A stretch of DNA of 64,000 bases from Chinchilla lanigera (Eukaryota > Chordata > Mammalia > Rodentia > Chinchillidae): the NCBI RefSeq assembly GCF_000276665.1, contig NW_004955467.1, positions 1,140,134-1,204,133 of the forward strand, written 5' to 3'. The notes below the pieces were generated by a model. That model was given only the letters and a program-made list of their open reading frames with translations. It did no database searches and was not told the origin of the DNA. How positions within the stretch are numbered: position 1 is the stretch's first letter; each line of letters starts with the position of its first letter. Below are positions 33,046 to 44,235 of this stretch, piece by piece. The position numbers and the translations under genes are program-made.

Positions 33046-33533
33046 AAATCTGGGACAACAGTTTTTAAGAAGGACAGAAATTAGTGTGATAAATTATTAC
33101 TTTGTCTATATTCTTCTTTTTTCTCAGCATCTGACCCATGGATGGCACTTAGCTAATATTTATCAAATAAATATGAAAGAACAACAACAAATCCCACTAG
33201 AATTGAAAAATGTACACATAGGTTCTTTGTTGAAATTATGAAACAGATAAAGGCACAGTTTTTTTTAAAAAACTCAATGTAAAAATAAATGGAGATTTTC
33301 TTAAAAGTAGAATAAAAAAGGAGATTCTGATAAAATTGAAATTTTCTAGGAAAACAATTACCAAAATTAGTTAATCAGGAATTGAAACAATTGAACAGAA
33401 AAATAATCTTGGAAGACATTGCAAAGTGACTTAAGAAAATAGCCCTAAAATAATGTAGAATCTAGATGGTTTAATAGGTAATTTTTCAAATATAAGGAAA
33501 ATACAATTTTTGTGCTATTTAAAGTGGTATGAT

Positions 33534-33692
33534 CGCTGGGCGTGGTGGCGTATGCCTGTAATCCTAGCACTTGGGAAGCTGAGGCAGGAGGATTGTTGCG
33601 AGTTTGAGACCAGCCTTGGTTACAAAGTGAGCTCAAGGCCAACCTAAACTGCATAGCGAGACCCTGTCTCAAAAAGACCAAAAAAAAAGTGG
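33534..33692 (+). mobile_element. B1-like SINE, full length
   Basis: GCTGGGCGTGGTGGCGTATG through CCTGTCTCAAAAAGACC; AAAGTGGTAT occurs on both sides. Confidence 0.9.
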
Positions 33693-34166
33693 TATACTTT
33701 GCTAAAGGTGGTTTTATTTCAGAAAATACAGGTAATGATTTAAGGTATATACAGATGGTCATTTGTTGTTTCAATAATTAAAATGTATTGGAAAAATTAT
33801 AACTAGCACATCACGTCTATGTCTGCTTAGGACCAGATTAAAGAAAAAACAAGTGATATTAAGATTATACAGGAAGTTATTAAATACGTAATAGGATAGA
33901 TGAGTCATATATAGCCAAAATGGTAAGAGTGATAAATAAAAGAAGCTTGAAAAATATTTCAAAGAACAGAAAAGAAGGAAAGTATTCCAATTGTTTTGAC
34001 AAAAGTAGAAGTAATACTGTTAGTGCTACTCATAACCAAGCTGTTCAGAAATAGCTAAAGTTTTTACAAAGCACTGAGAAAGCAGTAGCACATTATACTG
34101 TTGGTTTAAAAACTACTAGCTCATTGTCAGCTTGCAGATCTTTTGAAAATAATATTTATTTATTTA

Positions 34167-34244
34167 TTTTTGGTATCAGGAATCGAACTCAGGACCTTGC
34201 ACTTGCCAGACAGATGCTTACGCCGCTGAACTGTATCCCTGACC
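34167..34244 (-). mobile_element. ID-like SINE
   Basis: TTTGGTATCAGGAATCGAAC through GAACTGTATCCCTGACCC; GAAAATAATATTTA duplicated on both sides. Confidence 0.93.
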
Positions 34245-34442
34245 CGAAAATAATATTTAAAATGAGACAGTATTAGCATTATTTGTAGGTGTTACTGAAA
34301 ATCTTTGAGAACTAATGAAACTCCATTTAGGCAACCAACTTGAAATGAAAAAAATATATACCCATAAATTATGAATATGCATATATGCATGTATGTATAT
34401 ATGTATGTATATGCATATAATAGCTTTTTTAGTTTGTGTTTT

Positions 34443-34562
34443 TGCTAGGTGTGGTGGCAGATGCCTGTAATCCCAGCACTCTGGAAGGCTGAGACAGGAG
34501 ACTCACAAGTTCAAGCCCAGCCTGGGTAACTTAGTGAGTTAGTGAGACCCTGTCTTAAAACT
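34443..34562 (+). mobile_element. B1-like SINE
   Basis: GGTGTGGTGGCAGATGCCTG through CCCTGTCTTAAAAC; an ID-like remnant follows. Confidence 0.85.
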
Positions 34563-34569
34563 GAAAAGG

Positions 34570-34631
34570 ACTAAGGGTTTGGCTTAGTGCAAAGCCCTGG
34601 GTTCAGTGCCCAGTACTGGAAAAAAAAAATT
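34570..34631 (+). mobile_element. ID-like SINE, partial
   Basis: ACTAAGGGTTTGGCTTAGTG, deleted middle, GGTTCAGTGCCCAGTACTGG. Confidence 0.65.
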
Positions 34632-34837
34632 GTTTGTAATAACCAGAAATAAAATGGTAGCATAAAGTTCATATTCACAGTATAAGTCAAATGTATAAAA
34701 CCCTGGGGAAGAAATAAGAAATGTATGAGGCCTCTGTGGTAAACTATAAATTTTCTACTCAGAAGGCATAAACATTAGAGATGAAATAGATCTCTTCTGT
34801 TATATGAATTATCTTTCATATGTTACAGTTTTCAAAA

Positions 34838-34917
34838 TCAGAAATAGGGGCTGATGATGGAGTTCAGTGGTGTGTTAAACATTCCTGTTTGAGTCTGAGT
34901 TGCATCCCCAGCCCCCC
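34838..34917 (+). mobile_element. ID-like SINE, degraded
   Basis: ATGATGGAGTTCAGTGGTGT through GTTGCATCCCCAGCCCC. Confidence 0.5.
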
Positions 34918-34980
34918 TCACACACACATTCTCTCTCACAGAGACACACACACACATACACACACACACACACACACACA
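34918..34980. repeat. (CA)n microsatellite
   Basis: CA repeats interrupted by a CT-rich segment. Confidence 0.95.
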
Positions 34981-35044
34981 ATGGCTTGATGGACTTGAAA
35001 ATATTTACTGCAGAATGAATTTTAAATGAGTTTATTTTATTTAT

Positions 35045-35188
35045 TTTTTTTGAGAAAGGGTCTTGCTCTGTAATTCAGGCTGGCCTTGAACCCACTATGT
35101 AGTCCAGACCAGCCTGAACTATTGAACTGTCCTCCTGCCTCAGCCTCAAGTACTGGGATTACAGGCTTGCGCCACCACACCCAGCTGG
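35045..35188 (-). mobile_element. B1-like SINE
   Basis: TTTTGAGAAAGGGTCTTGCT through GGATTACAGGCTTGCGCC. Confidence 0.9.
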
Positions 35189-35324
35189 AAAATTTTTAAA
35201 TTAACTTACTTAACATGTAAATCTTTTAAAAATTTATTTATTTATTTATAATTTTATTTTAATGAGAAAAGAAAGTAAAGATTTCAAAACAAGATAATAG
35301 GAGAGTAACAATGGTTGGTACTTT

Positions 35325-35478
35325 TTTTTGTCTTTTTGAGACAGAGTCTCACTATGCAGTTTTGGCTCGCCTTAAACTCACTTATGTAGGCTAGGCTGGC
35401 CTCAAGCTCTTCAAGATCCTCTTGCCTCAGCCTCCCAAGTACTGGGATTACAGGCATCTGCCACCAAGCCCAGCAATA
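35325..35478 (-). mobile_element. B1-like SINE
   Basis: TTTTTGAGACAGAGTCTCAC through GGGATTACAGGCATCTGCC. Confidence 0.9.
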
Positions 35479-36445
35479 CATTGTTAACATGTTAATTTTT
35501 AACATGAAAGGGGAATTAACATGTTTTTATTAGTACTTTGTTGCTTTATATTGAAAACAGTGTGGGCAAGGTTAGTTCTCCATTTCTTGTTTAATATTCT
35601 GTGATTTTATGGTTTTAGATGTTTAGATATACTAATGTAGAGAAGTGTTTGGATTTCACCTCTTGACTACGTTGCCTGGATATTTTTAGTCTGTTGAATT
35701 GTTTTACCTTTCAAAAAGTTTTATATGGTTTCAGTCAAATCAGAAGGGCCCATGTAATCCCTGCCATAGATGTAGCGTGAAAACATCGAGAAGTTTGCAG
35801 GGCTCAGTGTATCCTTCTGAAGACTTTGCTAGGACTAAACCTTTTTATCCATCAACTTTCCATTCAGCCAGCCATCCAGGGTCTTTCGGGATCGACTCCA
35901 GCATCCACCTTCACATGGGCATTGCATACTCGTCTTTGTTATCCTATACTCACTAACCTGCAGGGCCTTTCGCATCATACTGTAGAGTGTCCTAATGAAC
36001 TGATGATAGCTGTCCCTTTTTTTGATTCTAAGGAGTAAGTAGGTTTGATTATTCAAAATTAGTGTAGTTGGCCAGATATTTAAAGTTGGGTTTAAAAAGT
36101 CTTTTGATGTTATAAACTTCAGAAAAACTTTTGCACAAAAGAACTTTTTCTCATTCCATACCAGTGCAAAGATAAACCAGCGATCTTGAACCAAGGGGGA
36201 CTCCCTGGGGGTCAGCACAGCAACAGGCCTGCTTGCATTTCCCTTTCTCCCTGTCCTCGGATCCCTATTTCCCTGGTCTTTCATAATTTGTATCTCTTCA
36301 TAGATACTCTTTTATCAGTATCCTTTTTTCTGCTCATTTTCTTTTTTAAGAAAATGTCCTGCTATGTTACTGTAGAAAAATTTAATTTTTTTTACTTGAA
36401 CCATCCCTCATTTCCAACTATTTGTCCCAAATAAAACCTTATTGT

Positions 36446-36552
36446 GGGGGCTGGGGATTTAGCTCAGCGACAAAGTGCCTGCCTGGCAAGTGCAAGGTCG
36501 TGAGTTCGGTTCCCGGTACCGGAGAAAAACCAAAAAAATAAATAAATAAATA
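36446..36552 (+). mobile_element. ID-like SINE, well preserved
   Basis: GGGGGCTGGGGATTTAGCTC, TTCGGTTCCCGGTACCGG and an (AAAT)n tail; target copies AATAAAACCTTATTGT (left, ends 36445) and AAATAAACCTTATTGT (right, ends 36569). Confidence 0.95.
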
Positions 36553-36639
36553 AAAATAAACCTTATTGTATATAGGTGTTAAGATTAGGGCTTAGGATAA
36601 ACCTGGAAAAGTACAGTCATAAATTTTGACCTGAAACTA

Positions 36640-36704
36640 CCCAGGTGCTTACTACCTGGTAAGCACAAGGTCCTGAGTTCAATTTCTGGTTCAAAAAAAA
36701 AAAG
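36640..36704 (+). mobile_element. ID-like SINE, 5'-truncated
   Basis: TACCTGGTAAGCACAAGGTC through TTCTGGTTCAAAAAA. Confidence 0.7.
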
Positions 36705-36864
36705 AATTGATACCAACAACCTTCAAGCCCTTGAAAATCCCCTTTGTTTTATCTGCCAAAGAATTCATCTCCTTTCTCTAATGGGTCCTGCTTTTGTCTC
36801 TTGTATCTGCAGCCAAATTAAAAAAAAGAAAGGAAAGAAATTTTGGAAGGTCACGTTATCAGCA

Positions 36865-37025
36865 CTCCAGCCAGTGGTACACAAATCAGTAATCTCAGAA
36901 CTCAAATTTTGGAGGCTGAGGCAGGAGGATCACTGGAGTTTGAGGCCACCATAGGCTACATAGTGGGTTCAGTGCCACCCTACATTACAAAGTGATGCCC
37001 TGTCGCAAAACCAAAAAAAAAGAAA
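36865..37025 (+). mobile_element. B1-like SINE, diverged
   Basis: CCAGTGGTACACAAATCAGT through GCCCTGTCGCAAAACC. Confidence 0.75.
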
Positions 37026-37099
37026 AAGCTTCACTCCACCTTTCTTATCTATAGACAGATAAACAAAGATCCTGTTCATAGTGTATAAAACTATTACGA

Positions 37100-37230
37100 T
37101 GGCTGGATGTGGTGGTGCATGCCTGTAATCCCAGCACTCGGAAGGCTGAGGCAGGAGGATTGCTTTGAGTTCAAGGCCAGCCTGGGCTACCAAGTGAGAC
37201 CCTGTCTCAAAAAGACAAAAAAACAAAAAC
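37100..37230 (+). mobile_element. B1-like SINE
   Basis: GCTGGATGTGGTGGTGCATG through CCTGTCTCAAAAAGAC. Confidence 0.9.
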
Positions 37231-37609
37231 CAATTATGAAAATTATCTCTTTATAGTTACATTCTGATCTCTTCTGTCTGTTCAATGTGAGAACATTATA
37301 GTGTACCAAAATTACATGGAATTATATGCTTAAAAAACAGACTGTAAGTGTAGTAAAACAGTCTCTCTTGCAGGTAAACAAGGTATTTATGGAAGAGCCA
37401 TGTTTCTGTGTGTTTGTATGTATTTTGTTTGCTTTTGTGTTTATTTCCATATGTGTATCCTTCACAGCTTCCTTGACATCCTGTGGCATTCTGTGGCATT
37501 CTGCTCTTGTGCTATATACTTTGGTAGGGATTATGAATTAGTAATTGTAAGAGAATAAGAAAGAATTAAAATTAATTTCAACATGAATTGTACATTAAAA
37601 TGACCACTT

Positions 37610-37750
37610 GTGAGCCATTCCTGGTGACGCACACACCTGCAATCCCAGCTACTCAAGAAGCTGAAGCAGTACGATCAGAAGTTCAAGCCCATCCTGGGAA
37701 ACATAGTGAGATCCTTTCTCAAAATAGCAAGATCTTGTCTCAAAAAAATA
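37610..37750 (+). mobile_element. B1-like SINE, diverged
   Basis: CACACACCTGCAATCCCAGC through ATCTTGTCTCAAAAAAAT. Confidence 0.7.
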
Positions 37751-37756
37751 CATAAA

Positions 37757-37845
37757 ACGATGACGTAGCTCAGTGGTACAGTGCTTGCTTAGTATGCACA
37801 TCCACCGTGGGTTCAATCCTCAGTACAAAAACCGAAACTGAACAA
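37757..37845 (+). mobile_element. ID-like SINE, diverged
   Basis: GATGACGTAGCTCAGTGGTA through TTCAATCCTCAGTACAAA. Confidence 0.75.
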
Positions 37846-37849
37846 ATCA

Positions 37850-39330
37850 AAAAACAAAATGACCTCTTCTATCCAGTAAACTTTGATAGCCAGAACTGTG
37901 TGCTAACTTTTTCTGGATACAAAATGGTCCTTAGAGTGTTGCAAGCATCCCTTTCCCATCACAGGACAGACATTTTTTATCTTTCCTGGGGATCTCTGCC
38001 TGTTCTTGGCTTGGCATTATCTTAGGTAGCTGAATGGGCATTCCCTTACTCACAGATGCTCAGGCCTCTGGTGCTCAGTACCTGGAATCACACCAGGCTC
38101 CTGTTTGTCTCAGGGACCCTGCACTTTTCTCATGATGTTTTAATGCTGACCTCTCCATAGGCTGACCTTAGTCCTAGTTTCCCCAGGAGAATCCTATTAA
38201 AAACCTCTTGCAGGTCAGTTACTCATTAGTTTTACTCTCAGATGTGTCACAGTTTGGAAGATAAATTATGATCCTATTTCTCAGCCTTTCAACCCTCAAC
38301 CCTGATGTCACCTCCTGGATAGACCTTCCCCTGTCTCCCTTGTCCCTCAGGAGCTAGTTTCCTTCTTTGCAGTAGCTGTTGAATACCCCCAGGGCAGGAT
38401 TGGACCCATAAGAGATAGTGAGAAATACCTAGGGAAGTTCCTCTTTCCGAGAGGACTGGTACCAATTGAGAGGGTAGAGGTGGCCAGGTGTTGAGAGATT
38501 GGGACGGAATGTGAGGAAGGCAAGGGTAGGGAGTCAATTTAAGTGGGGAGGAGCGGAGGGAGAGTGCTGAAGGCTAATCAGTGCGAGTGTACACATCATA
38601 CCTGTGGTGTGCTTATCCTTCAAGGCCGAGAATTAGAGTTGAGTGTTTAAGAAAGAGTTGGAGTGTGGCTTATATTATAAATAGATTACATGAATAAACA
38701 AACCCAGTTTTTTCTAGGCAGTAGGTGGGACTATTAACAAAGCCCTGGATTCAAAGACACTCTGGCTCATTTCTCCTCCTTTCTTGACCTTGATGGGTTT
38801 TCATGTTCGTAAGATGAGGGTGTGAGTTACATTTACATCCACAGAGACCCTCTTTTAGAAGTATATGATTCTGTCATATGACTTGGACAGTCAAGAGGAT
38901 AAAGCATTTTCAATTGCTACAGAATACTTTTTTTTTTTTCCAGTTGCAAGCCAGAAGGGGAAACTTCCAAATAAGGTTGCCTGAGTCTGGGAAACAAAGG
39001 GAAACAACTCAAATACAAGTGTAGCCTTTGCCCTGGCATGAGAAGAATGCAGCCTGTTAGCCGACCTAAAAGCTTCTGTTTTATTTCACGGTTAGGTGAA
39101 GTGGTCAGCTTTCATTATTATTCCCAAAGAAGTTCCCTTCTAGATTTCAAAATATTTGCATAATATGAAGTTAATCTAGGCTCATAAATGACTATGGGAA
39201 ACAGTCAGTAAACACCTTTATCTGATACTATCGTATATATTGCTAGGTCACCTTCCAGGATTTTAGCCTTCGAAACATAAGGGAATGGTTTAGTTATGGC
39301 AGTTTGATTCACTGGTTAATATGCACATTT
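37850..39330. other. Low-repeat block
   Basis: Apart from a MIR-like piece at 38695 no repeat or exon was recognised. Confidence 0.45.
38695..38835 (+). repeat. MIR-like SINE fragment
   Basis: GCCCTGGATTCAAAGACACT, then CTTGACCTTGATGGGTTTTC and a GTAAGATGAGGGTG segment. Diverged. Confidence 0.45.
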
Positions 39331-39347
39331 AAAATGTGGTTGTCAGA

Positions 39348-39453
39348 GGTGCTGGGGATTTAGCTCAGCAGCAAAGTGACTGTCTGGCAAGTGCAAGGTC
39401 ATGAGTTCGATTCCTAGTACCGGAAGAAAAACAAAAAACAAAAACAAACAAAT
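39348..39453 (+). mobile_element. ID-like SINE, well preserved
   Basis: GTGCTGGGGATTTAGCTCAG through TTCCTAGTACCGG; perfect 17-base target copies AAAATGTGGTTGTCAGA at 39331-39347 and 39454-39470. Confidence 0.96.
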
Positions 39454-39767
39454 AAAATGTGGTTGTCAGAATTATATCCAAGTGTTGCTTATAAAGATAA
39501 ATGAACAAAACGGAGTGTAAGATTTTATGTATGCTGCTGATATCCTTTACAAGGGTGCACTAGAGGACACGAATTGGCAAAGCTCATTTGTCTCTTAGAG
39601 GGTTTTAAAGTATTTTGAGTGGGAATATTTTATTGGGCCTAAGATTTCCAGGTGTCTCAGTTCCTACCCCTCTCTTAGTTCTTTACTTTGCCCTTCATCG
39701 ATGTTTATTTACCTGTCTGGCTCTGTAAGCAACTGAATTTTTGACCCCTGAATTAAAAAATAAGACC

Positions 39768-39835
39768 TGGGGGCATGTGCAAGGTCTTGGATTCAATCCC
39801 TAGTACTGCAAAAAATAAAATAAAAGAACAAAAAA
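39768..39835 (+). mobile_element. ID-like SINE, partial
   Basis: GGGGCATGTGCAAGGTCTTG through TCCCTAGTACTGCAAAA. Confidence 0.65.
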
Positions 39836-39839
39836 AGGA

Positions 39840-40885
39840 TGATACAGAAATTTAATTTTCATTAAAATAAAGATTTTTAAAATAAATAAATGTAAATACA
39901 GTATATATGATGAGGTGATAATTGATGTCTTCACTGCTTTCTGGAGAAGTAGGCAGTGAGACTTAGTTTTCCGTTTAATGGTGATGACTTTGGAGACAAG
40001 GGCCTATGAAGGATGAAGGACGCCTGTGGGGCTGAAATGGAATACAAATGCCACAGTGGCCTCTATCAGTCCTGAGGGGAATTCAGACTAGGGTGGTTCT
40101 TTACAGTGTCCTAAATTGACACCAGGTGGTCAGAACCTCTCCCCTTCCCTCCTTGACCACGGGCAGGGATTGAGAGTGCTAGAGGGAGATTATACCTTTT
40201 CTAGGAGTCTTTCCCATCCATTCTGATATCCTGAAAACAAACAGGAGCTAGTATTTTCTTCCTTAAAACATTCACTCTTAGGGAGTTGGCTCTGTGACTG
40301 ACCACAGATCCCGCCCGCACTCAGCCCGCTGACTCATTCTTTACCACTCCTTGCTGTGGACCTCCCTGGGGCCTGTTTCCCTGGATTGCATCTGGGTCAG
40401 GTTCTCCTCCCACCTTCTTTGTGCCTGTGGCAGGGCAAGGAGGCCAGGTTGTGACCTGCCCTGCAGAGTGCCAAGTAGGGGTCAGAGGCCTCTCAGCGGC
40501 CTTGCACCACTCCTATGTTCTTCAGCTCAACTCTTGCAGGGAGCCCTGGCCAGTTGACTTGAAAGTGCTCCTCTGTCTCCAGTGTGCCCTGTTCACTACT
40601 CATCTCACTTTGGGCTTAGTACCTGCAGTCTGCAGTCCCAGGAGTGGTGGACAGGCCCTCTGGTAGGATCTAGTCATTGCTAGGCTCCGGGTTCAGGTAC
40701 CATCAAAACTCACCTCCCTTCAGAGAACATTGACTCTAAGCCAGCACAGTACTTAGAATTCAGACATTGAGAATCATCTTGATATGATTCCCTTTTAATT
40801 ACCTTTTGTCTGGTATTGGTTACCTCTTTTAGCACTTTCTTTAATCTTCTCCCATTGTTTTTTTCTTCTCTGTGCTTTCTGGTTG
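39840..40885. other. Low-repeat block before the gap
   Basis: GC-richer at 40290-40670, no recognised exon; frames are short and without family features. Confidence 0.45.
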
Positions 40886-40910
40886 TTTTTTTTTTTTTTT
40901 TTTTTTTTTT

Positions 40911-41225
40911 NNNNNNNNNNNNNNNNNNNNNNNNNNNNNNNNNNNNNNNNNNNNNNNNNNNNNNNNNNNNNNNNNNNNNNNNNNNNNNNNNNNNNNNNNN
41001 NNNNNNNNNNNNNNNNNNNNNNNNNNNNNNNNNNNNNNNNNNNNNNNNNNNNNNNNNNNNNNNNNNNNNNNNNNNNNNNNNNNNNNNNNNNNNNNNNNNN
41101 NNNNNNNNNNNNNNNNNNNNNNNNNNNNNNNNNNNNNNNNNNNNNNNNNNNNNNNNNNNNNNNNNNNNNNNNNNNNNNNNNNNNNNNNNNNNNNNNNNNN
41201 NNNNNNNNNNNNNNNNNNNNNNNNN
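40911..41225. other. Assembly gap (315 N)
   Basis: A run of N is flanked on the left by 26 T and on the right by TTTTT and a - strand ID-like SINE. The gap therefore falls in a homopolymer or A-rich SINE tail, a usual place for an assembly to break. Any protein call across it is spurious. Confidence 0.99.
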
Positions 41226-41312
41226 TTTTTCTTGGTACCGGGAGTCAAACTCAGTGCCTTACGCTTGCTAGGCAGGCACTTGTGCCACTGAGCTGTAAGA
41301 TCCCTGGCCATT
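41226..41312 (-). mobile_element. ID-like SINE at the gap edge
   Basis: TTCTTGGTACCGGGAGTCAA through CTGTAAGATCCCTGGCC; its tail runs into the N gap. Confidence 0.88.
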
Positions 41313-41431
41313 TCATTATTCTTATAGATAGAACTATGAGTGAATGCTGTTCGTTAGTGTTCTTGCTTATTGGCCGGATTTTCCAGTGTTTATTATTGCT
41401 AGCAGTTGATGTTTTTGCATGTTGTGCCAGC

Positions 41432-41770
41432 CAACTTTCTTTCACTATAACAAATACCAGAGATAACAATTTATAAAGAAAAAGGGTTTATTTTGATTGG
41501 TGGTCCTTGGCCTGTGGTAAGGCAGCACATCATGATGCGGGGAGCATGTGTCAGAGCAGAGCTGCTCATCTCATAGCCATGATGCCAGGGGGAGAGAGAA
41601 AAATTGGGGTCCTACAGTCCCCCTCAGGGGCACAGCCCTAATGACCTAAAGACCTCCCATCAAGCCCCACCTCTTAATGTTCCCACCATCTCCCAACAGG
41701 GCTAAGCTGGGAATTAAACCTTTAAATGCATGGGTCTTTGGGGAACAGTCCAGATTCAAACTGTATTGTA
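41432..41770 (-). mobile_element. MaLR/MLT-type LTR, - strand
   Basis: The + strand reads GGGTTTATTTTGATTGG near the left and AACAGTCCAGATTCAAACTG near the right, the complement of MaLR LTR text. No internal genes follow, so it is a solo LTR or fragment. Confidence 0.65.
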
Positions 41771-41832
41771 TGGAAAAACAGCCTTTCCTGAGGTCAGATT
41801 TTTTTCTTCCCTGCCCTCCCTTCCCTTCTTTT

Positions 41833-41922
41833 TGACAGTATCTCCCTAAATTGCCTAGACTGGGTTTGAGCTTGCAATCCTCTTGCCTCAGCCTCCCAGA
41901 ATACTGGGATTACAGGACATTT
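41833..41922 (-). mobile_element. B1-like SINE fragment
   Basis: TGACAGTATCTCCCTAAATT through ACTGGGATTACAGGAC. Confidence 0.65.
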
Positions 41923-42469
41923 TTCTTTTCTTTTAATGATGTCTTTTCCTTTCAAATTGTATTGAAAATATGGAGAAGTGACTTTCTAAAGGACTATTTA
42001 CCATATAGCCATGGTGAATATTTTGATACCATGACTGCTTTGCTCCTGGGGATTAAGTGCTACTGCCTGGCTTTGTCACCTCTCCTATCAGCAGTTCTGA
42101 CCAGTAGGAGCACCAATGTCAGGATGCTTTTTGGTTTCTGGGGCTTCTCCCATTAGTGTCAGCAGTGTCCATCAAGTCCCTGCCACAGGGAGCATTCTCT
42201 AGTCCTCTGTAGGCTCAGCATGGAAGGGTGGATTGCACATCAAAGAGTGGCCCCAGTACGTCATTCCCATGCTTGGAACTTGCCCTTCTGCATCATGCCA
42301 TGGGATTTGAATCTAAGTGTGAATTAGACTAGATAATAGAACCACATCACACTTTGAATCAAGAGCATTTTAAAAATAAATTAAGTCTGATTTAAATTAT
42401 ATTCAGCCTCTTTGGCTTATGAAAGTATACAAATTCCTGCAAATCCCTTCATGTTTAAGCATTTTCTTT

Positions 42470-42662
42470 TTATTAGTTAATAGCATGGATTCTGGAACCA
42501 GAATTCCTGGATCCTGGCTTCCCTATTTACTTAGCTATGGGATCATTGGCAAGTTTCATAATTTCTTAATCATTTTCATGCTCTGTAAAGGTGGGACCAT
42601 AATATTTCTTCGTAGGTGTTTCTACAGCAATGTACGTTAGTAGATTCTCAATAAATGTTAAT
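42470..42662 (+). repeat. MIR SINE
   Basis: TGGATTCTGGAACCAGAATT, CATTGGCAAGTTTCATAATT and a final TCTCAATAAATG mark a nearly full MIR. Confidence 0.75.
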
Positions 42663-42864
42663 AAATCTTAGAGGTTTGGTAAATGTTAGCCCTTTCCTTC
42701 TCCTTTTCTTCTTTTGCCTCCCCTCATTTTCCTATATCTTTTCAGTCATTTTCCTTGATGTGAGCAACATTTCAGTTCTCACCAAATGTTGGCCCAGTGC
42801 TTCCCATTTCCAAGTTCTTTCCTTTGCCTGCCCTAAGGGACTCTTGAGATAGTAAGGGAGCATA

Positions 42865-43310
42865 TGGATTTCCTATTGCAGCTGTAACAAATTACCAAAC
42901 TTAGTGGCTTCAAACACATATTCTCTGGTGTTTCAGTAAATTAGAAATCTAAAATCACCACACTCCTGGAGGCCTTCAGGGAGAAATCCATTTCTTTGCC
43001 TTTTCGACCCTCCAGAGACCGTGTTTATCCCTTGACTTGTGGCCCTGTGCTCAGTCTTCAGTGTACCTCCTCTGACTACTGTCGTGTGCTTGTTCTTTTC
43101 CTCCTCTGCTTCCCTAATGTAAGACCCTTACGTTTACGTGGTGCCTACCAGATAATCCAGGGCAGTCTTTCCATCTCAAGAGCATCAGTCCTGTGCACCA
43201 AATCCTTTGCCATGCAAGATAGCATATTCAAGGTGTTGAGGACTGGGGTGTGGACATCATTAGGAAGCCATTACTTAGCCTACCAAAGAGAGGAAGCTTG
43301 GTAAACCTGA
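42865..43310. mobile_element. Old MLT-type LTR remnant
   Basis: ATTGCAGCTGTAACAAATTA and CTTAGTGGCTTCAAACACA at the start, and GGTGTGGACATCATTAGG at the end, resemble an old MaLR/MLT LTR. Strongly diverged. Confidence 0.5.
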
Positions 43311-43313
43311 TTG

Positions 43314-43359
43314 TGGATCTCCCTAAATTGCCTAGACTGGGCTTGAGCTTGCAATCCTT
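43314..43359 (-). repeat. SINE fragment next to the 37-bp repeat
   Basis: CTCCCTAAATTGCCTAGACT and GAGCTTGCAATCCT nearly match 41842-41881, so it is probably the same SINE subfamily. Confidence 0.6.
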
Positions 43360-43467
43360 GTGCAGGTAGGGCTTCCACAGTGGCACCTTAGACGCTGTGC
43401 AGGTGGGGTTTCCACAGTGGCACCTTAGACGCTGTGCAGGTGGGGTTTCCACAGTGGCACCTTAGAC
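43360..43467 (+). repeat. 37-bp tandem repeat, 2.9 copies
   Basis: Units start at 43360, 43397 and 43434 and share GTGGGGTTTCCACAGTGGCA; copy 1 differs at two positions (AGGTAGGGCTTCC), copy 3 loses its last two bases. Confidence 0.95.
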
Positions 43468-43634
43468 AATGACATGTGGAACTCAGAAGCAGTGATGTCT
43501 TCCTAGGGTTGCTGGGAAAGATTCACAGAAGAGGGATACTTGGGCTGAGTCTTGAAGGACAAAGAGGTGCTTGCTAAGGTTGGGAGGAAACAGTACTTAA
43601 GAAATGAGTTTGTGAAAGAATTCAGCAGTTTTTC

Positions 43635-43715
43635 TTTTTTGGTACTGGGTATCAAACTCAGGACCTCAGGCTTGCCAGGCAGGCGCTGTACTGCTGAACT
43701 GTATCCCCAGCCCAG
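43635..43715 (-). mobile_element. ID-like SINE
   Basis: TTTTTTGGTACTGGGTATCA through CTGTATCCCCAGCCC; ATTCAGCAGTTTT / ATTCAATAGTTTT flanks. Confidence 0.9.
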
Positions 43716-43954
43716 ATTCAATAGTTTTGAGGACTAATTCGATCTTTGATGTTGCCAGTTCACAGGATACATTGAGGAAGAGTGGTAGGCAAATGAATTT
43801 ATAGGTTAAGACTGGACTATGCTATCATAATAGGTTTGGAATTGATTCTTGAAAAGAAAGGGACCAGTGAAGTTGCTTCAGTGGACTTTTTAATATTTTT
43901 TGTCTGATCGCTCACAATCCTATCGCTCAGAATAACTGTTGACATTTCTGTATA

Positions 43955-44235
43955 TACTTGCATTATATATTTCCAATACATACACACATATATACACAAG
44001 TGCACACGAACACACCTTTTTACCCAGTTGAAACCATACTATAAATTACAATTCATTTCTCAAATTAACAATGTATTATAACATTTGTTCATATAATTTA
44101 ATATTTCCAAATATTCTTAGCATCTCTGCAATGCTTTTGTATCTATTATCATAATTTATTTAACCCTTCTATTATTAGGTCTAGAATTTTTCTCTGTTTT
44201 AAATAATACTACTGCATAAATCTGTGTTTATGATT
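43955..44235 (-). mobile_element. Probable old L1 fragment
   Basis: TTATTTAACCCTTCTATTAT then TTTTAAATAATACTACTGC resembles old L1 text. Short and diverged. Confidence 0.4.

Noticed and set aside
35699..36038. Overlapping frames at 35699-36038 as an exon
   Set aside because: No domain, no convincing splice sites, and frames on both strands of similar length; left as unassigned.
40816..41476. Large frames spanning the N run
   Set aside because: Their length is made of N and poly-T; no real codons are known.
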